Positions 16,836 through 25,845 of a DNA stretch of 64,000 bases are shown piece by piece. Every line of letters begins with the position of its first letter. Position 1 is the stretch's first letter. This stretch comes from DASRDR01 sp963812945 [NCBI: uncultured Candidatus Rokubacteria bacterium] (GTDB lineage: Bacteria; Methylomirabilota; Methylomirabilia; Rokubacteriales), in the NCBI GenBank assembly GCA_963812945.1, contig CAWEXD010000008.1, positions 496,001-560,000 of the forward strand, in the 5' to 3' direction. The notes below the pieces were generated by a model. The model ran no database searches. It was not told where the DNA came from and was given only the letters and a program-made list of their open reading frames with translations. A program made the translations under genes and the position numbers.

Positions 16836-18398
16836 TCACGGAGGGGAGCCCTGGCGCAGCTTGAAGCGCTGGATCTTGCCGGTCGCCGTCTTGGGGAGCT
16901 CCGTGACGAAGTCGATCCACCGCGGGTACTTGTAGGGCGCGATCTTCTCCTTCACGAAGGCACGGAGCTCGCCCGCGAGCGCCTCCGAGGCCCCGGCCGG
17001 GTCCTTGAGCACGACGTAGGCCCGAGGCTTGACCAGCCTGTCGTGGTCCTCGTGGCCCACCACGGCCACCTCCAGAACCGCCGGATGCTGGATGAGCGTC
17101 GCCTCCACCTCGACCGGCGAGACCCAGATGCCGCCCACCTTCAGCATGTCGTCGCCGCGGCCGTCGTACCAGAAGTAGCCGTCCGCGTCCTGGTGGTACT
17201 TGTCCCCGGTCTGGATCCACGGGCCGAAGAGCGTCTCCTTCGTTTTGTCGTGCTTGTTCCAGTAGTAGGCCATCGTCGAGTCGCCGCGCACCCGGAGGCT
17301 GCCGATCTCGCCGAGCGGCACCGGTCCCCCCTCGTCGTCGACGATCACGCACTCGTAGCCGGGGACGGGCAGCCCCGACGACCCCGGCCGCACCGCGCCC
17401 GGGCGGTTCGAGAGGAAGATGTGGCAGCTCTCGGTCGTGCCGATGCCGTCGACGATCTCCACGCCGAAGCGCTCGCGCCACCGTCGGTAGAGGTCGGCCG
17501 GCAGGGCCTCGCCGGCCGACACGCAGAGACGGAGCGACGAGAGATCGAACCGCTCCGTGCCCTTCGCCGCCAGCATCGCGGCATAGAGCGTCGGGACACC
17601 GAAGAACAGCGTCGGGCGGTGGCGCGCGAGCAGCTCGAAGACGGCGTCCGGGGTCGGCCGGTGCGGGGAGAGGACGCTCTGGGCGCCGACGCTCATCGGG
17701 AAATAGCCGGCGTTGCCGAGGCCGTAGGCGAAGAAGAGCTTCGCTGCCGAGTACACCTTGTCCGTGGCCTGGAGGCCGAGGACCTGCTTCGCGTAGGTCT
17801 CGGCCGCGATCACCATGTCGTGGTGGAGGTGCACGGCCCCCTTGGGCCGGCCGGTCGAGCCCGACGAGTAGAGCCAGAAGGCCACGTCGTCCCGGGAGGT
17901 CGGCGCCGCCTCGAGCGCCCGCGGTGCCCGCGCCACCCGGTCTTCGAACGAGAGGTGCGAGCCATCGGCGGTGGCGCCTGCCACCAGCACGTGGCGGAGG
18001 TGCCGCGCGCCCGTGAGCGCGGGGCCGGCCTCGGCGAGGAGCGGCGCCGAGACCACCGCGACCCGCGCGCGGCTGTCGTCGAGCACGTACCGGAAGTCCG
18101 CCGTCCGCAGGAGCGTGTTCACGGGGACCGGGATCGCGCCGATCTTGATCGCGCCCCAGAAGGTCCCGAGAAACTCGGGCGTGTCGAGGCAGATCATCAG
18201 GACGCGGTGCTCCATCTCAACGCCGAGCTCGCGCAGCGCGTTCCCGGTCCGGTCGGCCAACTCCTGGACGTCGGCATAGGTGAGGACCCGGTCCTCGCAG
18301 TGAAACGCGGGCGCGGCGCCCTTGCCCTCGGCCACCGGGCGGTCGACGAACCACGTCGCCACGTTGAACTCGGCAGGCAGGAAGTCGGACGCGTTCAT
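16836..18398 (-). CDS. Benzoate-CoA-ligase-family AMP-forming ligase
   Basis: 520 aa, typical for BadA/BclA-type ligases that activate benzoate, hydroxybenzoates or related aromatic acids with ATP and CoA. The P-loop is FWLYSSGSTGRPKGAVHLHHD (near residue 175), the adenylate motif is GIGTTESCHIF (near 310), and the C-terminal catalytic lysine lies in PKTATGKIQRFKL. N-terminal sequences (FLGTFWGAIKIGAIPVPVNT) fit this family closely. It is the last gene of the five-gene ETF operon, 23 bases after EtfB. That context implies that the acyl-CoA made here is oxidised by an ETF-linked dehydrogenase. The precise acid is unknown. Confidence 0.9.
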   Translation of the reverse strand: MNASDFLPAEFNVATWFVDRPVAEGKGAAPAFHCEDRVLTYADVQELADRTGNALRELGVEMEHRVLMICLDTPEFLGTFWGAIKIGAIPVPVNTLLRTADFRYVLDDSRARVAVVSAPLLAEAGPALTGARHLRHVLVAGATADGSHLSFEDRVARAPRALEAAPTSRDDVAFWLYSSGSTGRPKGAVHLHHDMVIAAETYAKQVLGLQATDKVYSAAKLFFAYGLGNAGYFPMSVGAQSVLSPHRPTPDAVFELLARHRPTLFFGVPTLYAAMLAAKGTERFDLSSLRLCVSAGEALPADLYRRWRERFGVEIVDGIGTTESCHIFLSNRPGAVRPGSSGLPVPGYECVIVDDEGGPVPLGEIGSLRVRGDSTMAYYWNKHDKTKETLFGPWIQTGDKYHQDADGYFWYDGRGDDMLKVGGIWVSPVEVEATLIQHPAVLEVAVVGHEDHDRLVKPRAYVVLKDPAGASEALAGELRAFVKEKIAPYKYPRWIDFVTELPKTATGKIQRFKLRQGSPP

Positions 18399-18421
18399 GG
18401 CGCGCTCCTATCAGGTGTGGC

Positions 18422-19324
18422 TCACGCGAAGCCATTCTGCTCGAGGAATGCCATGATGCGATCGGCGACGGCTCGTGGGTCACCCTCGACCAGGTGGGAC
18501 GCGGGCCCCGCCGCGGGGCCAGGGCGTCCACCTCCCACGAGCTGGCGCAGGCGCTCGGCCGCCGATCGGGCCGGTGCCGGTGTGGCCGTCCGGCGGGGCC
18601 GAGGGCGGGGCCAGTCTACCTGAATCAGCCGGAGCCGGACCGCGGCCCGCACCGCCTCTGGCGTGAGCCGGAGGTCCGCCAGGGACCAGGTCTGGTGGCC
18701 CCGGCGTCTCGCGGCGCGGCGGGCCCCGACCGACACGTATCGCGGCTCGACGGAATCCCCCGTCACCGTGACGACCGCCGGGCACGGGACGGCGAGCTCC
18801 TCGCGCCGGCCGCCCGGCAGTCGCCGCTCGGCCACGAGCTCGTGCTCCTCGCGGCCGAGCCGGATGGCGCCGTCGACCGAGGGCCACCCGAGTCGGGCCG
18901 CCAGGAGCGCGGGGAGGGCGCCGGTGGCGCCCGCCAGCCCCCGCTCGCCGGCCACCACGACGTCGGGAGCGACCCGGCGGACCGCGGCCGCGATGACGCC
19001 CGTCATGGCCGAAAGGTCGAGCTCGGCGAGCGCCCCGTCCCAGACCCGGATCGCCTCCGCCGCGCCCCGGCCGCCTGCCCAATCCAGGACGTCCCCCGAC
19101 TCGGGGGGGCCCACCGTGAGGGCGACCACGCGGTTCGTCACGGCGAGGGCCCACTCGAGCGCCGCGCGGTCTCCCCGGCCCGTCACGACGAGCCGGTCGC
19201 CGCCGCGGTGGCCGACATTCGCGTTGGGGGCGCCGGGCCCGAGCGTCCCGCGCTCGTCGCGCTCCCCGAGCGTGAAGTCGATCGAGACGTCCAGCCCCTG
19301 GTGGACGAGCACGAGGGCGATCAC
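18422..19324 (-). CDS. etfB: Electron transfer flavoprotein, beta subunit
   Basis: 300 aa. The ETF-beta core is recognisable: GPGAPNANVGHRGG, VVALTVGPPES, a region of alternating strands with DVVVAGERGLAGATGALPALLAARLGWPSVDGA, and the signature PCPAVVTVTGDSVEPRYVS. A Pro/Arg-rich tail of about 50 residues follows the core and ends in a helix (DPRAVADRIMAFLEQNGF). It pairs with EtfA to carry electrons from acyl-CoA dehydrogenases. GTG 19324 overlaps the previous stop by four bases (GTGA) and follows GGGAGGGG. The alpha subunit is separated from it by the Fe-S gene. Confidence 0.88.
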   Translation of the reverse strand: MIALVLVHQGLDVSIDFTLGERDERGTLGPGAPNANVGHRGGDRLVVTGRGDRAALEWALAVTNRVVALTVGPPESGDVLDWAGGRGAAEAIRVWDGALAELDLSAMTGVIAAAVRRVAPDVVVAGERGLAGATGALPALLAARLGWPSVDGAIRLGREEHELVAERRLPGGRREELAVPCPAVVTVTGDSVEPRYVSVGARRAARRRGHQTWSLADLRLTPEAVRAAVRLRLIQVDWPRPRPRRTATPAPARSAAERLRQLVGGGRPGPAAGPASHLVEGDPRAVADRIMAFLEQNGFA

Positions 19325-21303
19325 GCGCGTGCCCCTCCCGCGCTCCGGCCGGGTGCCGCATCGCCCGGCTGGCTCTCCCAGAGGAGCTCGGCCACGTCGC
19401 GCACCGCGATGTCCCCCGGCTGGGTCTCGCCCGCCAGCATGAGCACGCAGAACGGACAGGCCGTGGCCACCACCCGGGCTCCCGTCGCCCGCGCCTCGGC
19501 CATGCGGAGCGCGGCGATGCGCGAGCCCTGGCGCACGTCGACCCAGGCGCCGCCGCCCCCCGCGCCGCAGCAGAAGGTGCGCTCGCCGCTCCGCGGCATC
19601 TCGACCGGCCTGGCGCCGGCCGCGGCCACGACCGCCCGTGGCGCCAGCGTCTCGCCGTTGTGGCGGGCGAGGTAGCACGGGTCGTGGAGCGTGACGGGCT
19701 CACCGGAGGCCGCGCGGGGCGCCAGGCGGCCAGCCTCGACCAGCTCTGCGAGCATCTGCGTGTGGTGGAGGGGGCGGATCCGCGCGGCCTCTTCGTGCCC
19801 CGTATCGGGGTACTCGTTCCGGAAGACGTTGAAGCAGTGGGCGCAGTGGGTGACCAGGCGCCGGAACCGGACGGCCCCGAGCGTCTGCTGGACACGGCCG
19901 ATGGATTCCTGGAACGCCGCCTCGTCGCCCATCCGGCGCGCCGGGTCGCCGGTGCAGGTTTCGGCCGCGCCCAGGATGGCGACGTCCACGCCCGCCGCCT
20001 GGAGGAGACGCGCCGTCGCCCGGGAGATCCGCTGCCCGTGAGGATCGAAAGCCCCCGCGCAGCCCACCCAGTACAGCACGTCCGTCGCCTCACCGGGCCG
20101 GAGGACCCGGAGCCCGAGGCCCTCTGCCCAGCGGGTGCGGTCGGCTGGCACCCCACCGAACGGATTGCCGCGCTCCATCGTGGCCTCGAGCGCCCGCGCG
20201 CCGACGGGGTCGATCGCGCCGGCCTCGACGAATCCTCGCCTGAGGTCGATCAGCTTGTCCAGCACCTCGATCTCGAAGGGGCACGCGCGCACGCAGGCCG
20301 CGCACGTCGTGCAGGACCATGCCTCGTCCGGCGTGACCAGCGCGTCGAGCGGGCGCTCCTCGCGCATCGCCTGGAGCGTCGCCTGGACGACCCGCCGCGG
20401 ATCGAGCGGTTTGCCCGCCGCGGTCGCCGGGCAGACGGCCGTGCACCGGCCACAGCTGACGCACGTGGCGGCGTCGAGGAGCTGGGCCCAGGTCAGGCGG
20501 GCAGGCGTGAGCGGCCCGTCGCCGGGCATGGGGGGCGCGGGAGCGGCCAGGCGGCCCGGCACGCGAAGCTGCCGTAGCGCGAGCTGAGCCGGCGCCGCGA
20601 CCATGTGGCGGAGGACGGTCGCCCCGATGAGGCCGAAGAAGAGCCAGCAGAGCGCGGCGTGGAGCCCCCACAGCGCCCGGTGAAGCGGCGGGCCGGCCAC
20701 GCCCGCGGCGTCGAGCGCCCGGGCAAGCGCAAAGCCCACGAACGACCAGGCCTCGAACGGCGGGCGGGTCACGGCGATGCGTGCCGCTTCCACCAGGAAC
20801 CCCGTGACGCCGATGGCGCCCAGGAGGAACAGGATCGCCAGCGCGGCGCCGCTCCGCTCCAGGCGGGGCACGCCGCCGCCGAGGCGCCGCCACGCGGTCC
20901 AGCCGACCCCGGCGAGGAAGGCGAGCCCGGCCCACTCGAGGACGAAGGAGAACACGAGGTACGTCGGGCCGAAGAGGAACGGAGCCACCTGGTCGTGGAC
21001 GAAGACCAGGCACGTGCCGACGAAGAGGCCCAGGAAGCCGTAGAAGAGCAGCGCGTGCGCCCAGCCCGCGCCGGGCTCCTCGAGAAGCCGCCGGTGAGAG
21101 AGCACGTCTCCCAGGACGCGGCGAAGCGCCGCGCCGGCCCGGAAGCCGGGCGCGGCCTCGAGCCGGCGCGCGCCGAGGACCGCGCGGGCCTGGTGTGCGA
21201 GGGCGAGCGCGCTCACCAGGAGGCCCACGGCCGTGCCGACGTAGAGCAGTGTCGCGAGCCACGCCGGGACGTTCCACCAGACGATGCGCGTGACGTCGGT
21301 CAC
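19321..21303 (-). CDS. Membrane Fe-S oxidoreductase linked to ETF (HdrD/GlpC-like, with NarI-like N-terminus)
   Basis: 660 aa. About six membrane helices in the first 280 residues (HALLFYGFLGLFVGTCLVF and similar) resemble the haem-b-binding nitrate-reductase gamma fold. Two 4Fe-4S motifs follow (CVSCGRCTAVCPAT and CTTCAACVRACPFE), then two CCG-type domains (YWVGCAGAFDPHG, LVTHCAHCFNVFRNEYP, FCCGAGGGGAWV, TACPFCVLML). Such proteins pass electrons from ETF to quinone, replacing the classical ETF-quinone oxidoreductase. The GTG start is five bases after the etfA stop and the stop overlaps etfB, which supports a single complex. Confidence 0.87.
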   Translation of the reverse strand: MTDVTRIVWWNVPAWLATLLYVGTAVGLLVSALALAHQARAVLGARRLEAAPGFRAGAALRRVLGDVLSHRRLLEEPGAGWAHALLFYGFLGLFVGTCLVFVHDQVAPFLFGPTYLVFSFVLEWAGLAFLAGVGWTAWRRLGGGVPRLERSGAALAILFLLGAIGVTGFLVEAARIAVTRPPFEAWSFVGFALARALDAAGVAGPPLHRALWGLHAALCWLFFGLIGATVLRHMVAAPAQLALRQLRVPGRLAAPAPPMPGDGPLTPARLTWAQLLDAATCVSCGRCTAVCPATAAGKPLDPRRVVQATLQAMREERPLDALVTPDEAWSCTTCAACVRACPFEIEVLDKLIDLRRGFVEAGAIDPVGARALEATMERGNPFGGVPADRTRWAEGLGLRVLRPGEATDVLYWVGCAGAFDPHGQRISRATARLLQAAGVDVAILGAAETCTGDPARRMGDEAAFQESIGRVQQTLGAVRFRRLVTHCAHCFNVFRNEYPDTGHEEAARIRPLHHTQMLAELVEAGRLAPRAASGEPVTLHDPCYLARHNGETLAPRAVVAAAGARPVEMPRSGERTFCCGAGGGGAWVDVRQGSRIAALRMAEARATGARVVATACPFCVLMLAGETQPGDIAVRDVAELLWESQPGDAAPGRSAGGARA

Positions 21304-21308
21304 CGGGG

Positions 21309-22379
21309 CTACCGCCGTCCCGCGGCGGGATCGATCGGACGGTCTTCCGACGGCCCTTGGACGGCCTCCGGCCCGTGGCGGCCCGTGGCGGCCTGTGGTC
21401 GCGCGCGGAGCCGCTCGATCAGCGCCTCCACGACCGGCTGCCAGTCCGCGACGGCCGCGAGCTGCGCCCGGCCGAGGAGGGGGGCCGCCCGGTCCTGGTT
21501 CACGGCGACGATGGTTCGCGCGCGCTCGATGCCGGCCATGTGCTGGCTGGCGCCCGAGATGGCGAACGCCAGGTAGAGCTCGGGCGTCACGGCGCGGCCG
21601 CTTTGCCCGATCTGTCGCTCCCACGGGATCCAGCCGAGGTCGACGGCCACCCGGCTCCCGCCCACCGACGCGCCCAGAAGATCCGCCAGCACCTCGAGCC
21701 GGCGGAATCCCTCGGGGCCCACGCCCCGCCCGCCGGCGACGATGCGCTCCGCCTCACGGAGGTCGACGGTCCGCGGGTCCGGCGCGGTGACGCGCCGGAC
21801 CGTCGGGGCGGCGGGCGCGTCCCCGATGCTCGCCGGCGCTTCCTCGACGGTGGCCGCGCTCCCGGGGACCGGCGGGCCGACGCCGAGGGCGCCGGGCCTG
21901 AGCGTCACGATCGCCGGCGTGGCGGCCGGGATCTCCACCGTCGCGTAGAGACGCTCCCCGTACGCGGGCCGGGTGACCTGGAGCCCGCCGTCGGCCCCGC
22001 GGCGCACGCTCACCGCCCCGGGCGCCAGCGCGGCGTCGAGGCGCGCCGTGAGCGCGGCCGCGACCCCGAGCCCGTGGCGGGTGTGCGGGAGGAGCACGAC
22101 CGGCGCCCGGGCGCCGGCGTCCGCGAGCCAGGCCGCTACGGCGCACCCCGCCTCGGCGGGGGTGACTGCGCCCGGCGCTCGGAGCAGCACCAGCCGCCCG
22201 GCCCCGTGACGGGCCAGGGGACCGAGCGCGTCCCGTGCCTCGTCGGGGCCGACCGCCACCACGCCCGGTGCGTCGGACCGCGCCAGCTCGACGGCCTCGC
22301 CGAGGGCCTCCAGGGTCGCCTCGGGGGCCGCTGCCTCCGCCACGACCCAAACCGGGGTCAGGCCCTGACTTTGATTCAC
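21309..22379 (-). CDS. etfA: Electron transfer flavoprotein, alpha subunit
   Basis: 356 aa. The C-terminal FAD domain is clear and complete: IVAGGRGVGPEGFRRLE, SRVAVDLGWIPWERQIGQSG, ELYLAFAISGASQHMAGI, TIVAVNQD. The N-terminal domain is less conserved. The annotated ATG (22379) and first nine residues (MNQSQGLTP) are encoded inside the 77-base inverted repeat described below, so the ancestral start may have been replaced; the family-like sequence begins at VWVVAEA. C-terminal residues after about 325 are Pro/Arg-rich. It forms a heterodimer with EtfB, whose gene is two positions downstream. Confidence 0.88.
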   Translation of the reverse strand: MNQSQGLTPVWVVAEAAAPEATLEALGEAVELARSDAPGVVAVGPDEARDALGPLARHGAGRLVLLRAPGAVTPAEAGCAVAAWLADAGARAPVVLLPHTRHGLGVAAALTARLDAALAPGAVSVRRGADGGLQVTRPAYGERLYATVEIPAATPAIVTLRPGALGVGPPVPGSAATVEEAPASIGDAPAAPTVRRVTAPDPRTVDLREAERIVAGGRGVGPEGFRRLEVLADLLGASVGGSRVAVDLGWIPWERQIGQSGRAVTPELYLAFAISGASQHMAGIERARTIVAVNQDRAAPLLGRAQLAAVADWQPVVEALIERLRARPQAATGRHGPEAVQGPSEDRPIDPAAGRR

Positions 22380-22430
22380 GCCGTCACCGCCGGGAGAATG
22401 CTGCGGAAGTCAAAGTCAGGGCCTGACCCC
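22354..22430. repeat. Dispersed inverted repeat, copy 1 (REP/BIME-like, 77 bases)
   Basis: A perfect 21-base inverted repeat (left arm 22354-22374, beginning GGGGTCAGGCCCTGACTTTG; right arm 22410-22430) with a 35-base centre. It starts one base after the TAG stop of the flavin reductase (on that gene's strand) and runs into the etfA coding frame. A second copy with nearly the same arms lies at 29366-29441. It is non-coding, mobile-looking and able to form a long hairpin in the intergenic mRNA. Confidence 0.85.
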
Positions 22431-22431
22431 G

Positions 22432-24396
22432 CTACAGGAGGCGGGCGACGCGTGTGCCCTCGAGGAGGGCGTGGTGGACGCCGCGTGGAGCCACGCAGTC
22501 GCCCACCGCGTGGAGCGCGGGCACACGCCCCCGAAGGGCGCGGTAGAGCGCGTCGGTCGAGCGCGCCCCCATCGAGAGCACGACGGTGTCCACGCCCTCG
22601 ATCCGGCGCTCCTCGCCCGTGTACACGTTGGCGATCACGACCGTCGAGCCCTCGACCGCGACCAGATCGGAGTGCGGCGTGAACACCACGCCCTTCGCGA
22701 AGAGCCGCGTGTAGAGCGGCACGATCGAGGTGATCCCGACGTCCTGGCCGGGATAGAAGAGCCGCGACACGACCTCGACCTGCCGCCCGCGCTCGAGGAG
22801 GAGGTCGGCGGTCGAGAGCCCCTGCTGGGTGTGGACGTCGTCCACGACAACGACCCGCTCGCCGACCTCGACGCGGTCCAGCAGCACGTCGCGATCGGTC
22901 ACGACGTGCTTGCCATCCAGGCCCGGGAGCGCCGGGACATGGGCGTGCGAGCCCGTCGCGACGACGACGACGTCGGGCGTCTCGGCCAGCACGGTCTCGA
23001 CGCCGGCCTCCGTCGAGAGGCGGCAGTCGACGCCCTGCCGCTCCACCTGCCGCACCAGGAAGCGCACGATGCCCGCGTAGTCCGCGCGGGCCGGCGCGCG
23101 GGCGGCGACCAGGACCTGTCCGCCGAGCTCGCGCCCCTTCTCGAAGAGGACGACCCGGTGGCCGCGCAGCGCCGCGACGCGCGCGGTCTCGAGGCCGCCG
23201 ACGCCGCCCCCCACGACCACGACGCGCTTCGGCGCCTTCGCCGGCGCGATGTCCCAGAGCTCGGTCTCCCGGCCGGCGCCCGGGTTCTGGATGCAGGTCA
23301 CCGGCTTCCCCTGGTAGATCCGGTCGATGCACCCCTCGTTGGCCCCGACGCACTGGCGGATCTCGTCGAGCCGGCCCTCGCGGGCCTTCCGCGGCATCTC
23401 CGGGTCCGCGATCAGCGCCCGGGTCATCCCGACGACGTCGATCGAGCCGTCGGCCAGGATCTGGTCCGCGTGCACGGGGTCGACGATCCGCGTGGCGTGG
23501 AAGATCGGGATCTCGGGGACGGCGGCCTTGATCGTCGCCGCCAGCGGGACGTACACGGCGTTCGGGTAGGACATGTTCGGGACGGCGCCGGCCTGGAGCG
23601 CGAAGGTGTGCGCGGCGCCGCCGATGATGGAGAGGAAGTCGAGGCCCGAGGCGGCCAGGCGTCGGGCGATCTCCGCCATGTCGTCGGCGGTCAGGCCGCC
23701 ATCGGTGAACTCGTCGCCCGAGATCCGGGCGCCGACCACGAAATCCCGGCCCACCTGGCGGCGGATCTCCTGGATGACCTCGAGCCCGAAGCGCATCCGG
23801 TTCGCGAGGCTTCCGCCGTATTCGTCGGTCCGCTGGTTGAAGATGGGGGACCAGAACTGGTCCACCAGGTGGTTGTGGGCGAAGGACAGCTCCACGCCGT
23901 CGAGATCCCCCTCACGGCACCGGCGCACCGCGTCCCCGAACGCCCGCACGAGCATGGCGATCTGCTCCGGCTCGAGCTCGTGGGGAATCTCTCGGTGCAC
24001 CCGCTCCGGGATCTGCGACGGTGCGAGAAGGACGTGCCAGCTCTCGTTGTCCGACTGGGCGCGCCGGCCCATGTGCGTGAGCTGCGAGAAGACCAGGCAC
24101 CCGTGGCGATGGATCGCCTCCGCCATCGCCCGGTAGGCGGGGATGATGGAATCGTCGTGGTTGGCGGGCATGTTCCACGCGCTCGCGGGCGAGGAGGGGT
24201 GGACGCTCGTCGAGCCGCCGATGATCGTCAGCGCGCATCCGCCTCGGGCCTTGCCCTCGTGGTAGGCGCGGAGGCGGGGGCCGGGCTTTCCGTCCTCGGC
24301 CATGGCCTCGGCGTGGCCGGTGGAGAAGATGCGGTTTCGGAGGGTCAGGCCCCCGACGCGGATCGGAGTGAAGAGATAGCGGAACTCGTGTGCCAT
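22432..24396 (-). CDS. NADH:flavin oxidoreductase, 2,4-dienoyl-CoA-reductase-like (old yellow enzyme + FAD/NAD domain)
   Basis: 654 aa, the length of FadH-type enzymes. The N-terminal TIM barrel (residues about 1-350) has FTPIRVGGLTLRNRIFSTGH and DGVELSFAHNHLVDQFWSP, where HNHL is the catalytic His pair of the family. A Cys cluster for a 4Fe-4S centre follows (CVGANEGCIDRIYQGKPVTC). The C-terminal half has a dinucleotide fold VVVVGGGVGGLETARVAALRG and a second one in the NAD domain. It reduces an unsaturated CoA ester or related compound. It is the first gene of the ETF operon and ends in the inverted repeat. Confidence 0.9.
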   Translation of the reverse strand: MAHEFRYLFTPIRVGGLTLRNRIFSTGHAEAMAEDGKPGPRLRAYHEGKARGGCALTIIGGSTSVHPSSPASAWNMPANHDDSIIPAYRAMAEAIHRHGCLVFSQLTHMGRRAQSDNESWHVLLAPSQIPERVHREIPHELEPEQIAMLVRAFGDAVRRCREGDLDGVELSFAHNHLVDQFWSPIFNQRTDEYGGSLANRMRFGLEVIQEIRRQVGRDFVVGARISGDEFTDGGLTADDMAEIARRLAASGLDFLSIIGGAAHTFALQAGAVPNMSYPNAVYVPLAATIKAAVPEIPIFHATRIVDPVHADQILADGSIDVVGMTRALIADPEMPRKAREGRLDEIRQCVGANEGCIDRIYQGKPVTCIQNPGAGRETELWDIAPAKAPKRVVVVGGGVGGLETARVAALRGHRVVLFEKGRELGGQVLVAARAPARADYAGIVRFLVRQVERQGVDCRLSTEAGVETVLAETPDVVVVATGSHAHVPALPGLDGKHVVTDRDVLLDRVEVGERVVVVDDVHTQQGLSTADLLLERGRQVEVVSRLFYPGQDVGITSIVPLYTRLFAKGVVFTPHSDLVAVEGSTVVIANVYTGEERRIEGVDTVVLSMGARSTDALYRALRGRVPALHAVGDCVAPRGVHHALLEGTRVARLL

Positions 24397-24554
24397 GGCC
24401 CCCTCGGAAAATGCCCGGAGCCCCGGCGCCGCACGCGCGGGGAGGCCGGGCCGTCAGCTTCCTTGACCGGGATCATACGCGCGTTCCGGGCCGGTCTGCA
24501 CCCGGCGTCCCAGTCGAGCACCACCGTGAGGCCAGAGGTCGCGCCGGCGAACCG

Positions 24555-25367
24555 CTAGGCGTACACGAATGCGGTCTTCGTAACCGGGCGGGGGTCGACC
24601 CAGGTCCCGAGCCGCGCCTGGATCCGCTGGAACGCGGCGAACGCGCGGCCGACCATCACCCCGCCGTAGCGCTCCTTCTTGTCGCCGTACCGGAAGCTCA
24701 GCTCCACCGCGACCGGCGTCGCCGTCCGGCGGTCGTGGTCGTGCCACACGATGAGGGCGCAGTCGGCCTTCACGCGGGGGGTCTTGCCGATCGTGAGGCT
24801 GGCGCCGACGAGCACGCGCTCGTGCGCCGTGAAGCCGTTCACGACGCCGAGCGCCTCGTCATCGCGGACCTTCCCGATCCGTTGCGGGACGTCCGGAAAG
24901 AGCCGGGTGGCATCGCGCAGCGCTCTGAAGGCCTTGGCCGGGTCGACGGGGACGGTGGTCGAGAAGCTGTAGAGGGACACGAACGGGGCCTTGATGTCCT
25001 CCTCGAACTTGGTGCGCGCGTCCCTCGGGGGGTTCGCCCCCATGTCGCGATGCTCCGCCACGTAGCGGTCGGGGTGGCGGAACTTCAGGGTGGCCTCGCA
25101 GTCGCCGCTCGTCAGGTCGCGTCGCTCTCGGTAGACGTAGCCGGCCTGGTTCAAGTGATGCCGCCGGGTGTCGTGGAACCGGATCAGCCGGCGGGTCTCC
25201 ACCCGGTCGAGCCGGCCGCTCGTGTCGAGGACCACATCGGCCACGCTCCGGGTGAGATCGCGCCAGAGCGCGTCCGCCGCCTTCAGCAGCGCCTTCTCGT
25301 CGCCGGCGAACCGGGCGGGGCGAAGCATCACCTTGTACTCCCGGGATGCCACTCCCTGTCGTCTCAT
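24555..25367 (-). CDS. Protein of unknown function (about 270 aa)
   Basis: A well-formed cytoplasmic protein without signal peptide or membrane segment. It contains several beta strands with alternating charge (REYKVMLRPARFAG, ECATLKFRHP-like GDCEATLKFRHPDRYV, CALIVWHDHDRRTATPVAVE). The pattern of charged strands is reminiscent of CYTH-like tunnels but lacks the ExExK signature, so I do not assign that family. It is 21 bases downstream of the EVE-domain gene and likely co-transcribed. A 158-base gap separates it from the flavin reductase. Confidence 0.6.
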   Translation of the reverse strand: MRRQGVASREYKVMLRPARFAGDEKALLKAADALWRDLTRSVADVVLDTSGRLDRVETRRLIRFHDTRRHHLNQAGYVYRERRDLTSGDCEATLKFRHPDRYVAEHRDMGANPPRDARTKFEEDIKAPFVSLYSFSTTVPVDPAKAFRALRDATRLFPDVPQRIGKVRDDEALGVVNGFTAHERVLVGASLTIGKTPRVKADCALIVWHDHDRRTATPVAVELSFRYGDKKERYGGVMVGRAFAAFQRIQARLGTWVDPRPVTKTAFVYA

Positions 25368-25388
25368 CGAGAACCAGGGCCCGCGAGC

Positions 25389-25799
25389 CTAGCCGCGGCC
25401 TCCCATTCGACCGACGAGCCGCCACTCGGCGTCGCTCACCGGCTGAACCGACAGTCGGGGCAGCCTCACGAGGGCCATCCCGGCGAGGCGCTTGTCCGCC
25501 TTGATCCGATCGAGGCCCACCGGCGTCGGGAGAGGTTCGACCGCCGCGACGTCGACGGCGCGCCAGGCGGGGTCGGTCGAATCCGGATGCGCTTCCGCGA
25601 TCACCTTGACGATGCCGACGATCGAGCGCTCCTTGCCCGTGTGGTAGAAGAACGCCAGCTCCCCCTTCTTCATGGCACGCAGATGGTTCTGGGCCGAGAA
25701 GTTGCGGATGCCGGTCCACTCCGCGCCCTCGCGGCCCTTCGCCACCTGCTGGGCCCACGACCAGTCGTCGGGCTCGGACTTCACCAACCAGTACGCCAT
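25389..25799 (-). CDS. EVE-domain protein
   Basis: 136 aa. The N-terminus MAYWLVKSEPDDWSW and the following EWTGIRNFSAQNHLRAMKKGELAFFYHTG are the signature of the EVE (PUA-like) domain found in thymocyte-nuclear-protein-1-like bacterial proteins. EVE domains bind modified bases in DNA or RNA and are often found with restriction or RNA-modification genes; none is adjacent here. Length and motifs are complete. Confidence 0.92.
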   Translation of the reverse strand: MAYWLVKSEPDDWSWAQQVAKGREGAEWTGIRNFSAQNHLRAMKKGELAFFYHTGKERSIVGIVKVIAEAHPDSTDPAWRAVDVAAVEPLPTPVGLDRIKADKRLAGMALVRLPRLSVQPVSDAEWRLVGRMGGRG

Positions 25800-25845
25800 G
25801 CGAGCCCAGCCTCCTTCTCGGACCGCTCGGACCGAGGGTACGATC

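Noticed and set aside
24555-25367. CYTH/triphosphate tunnel domain
   Set aside because: Charged strands are suggestive but the ExExK motif is not present, unlike in the true CYTH-CHAD protein at 55876.
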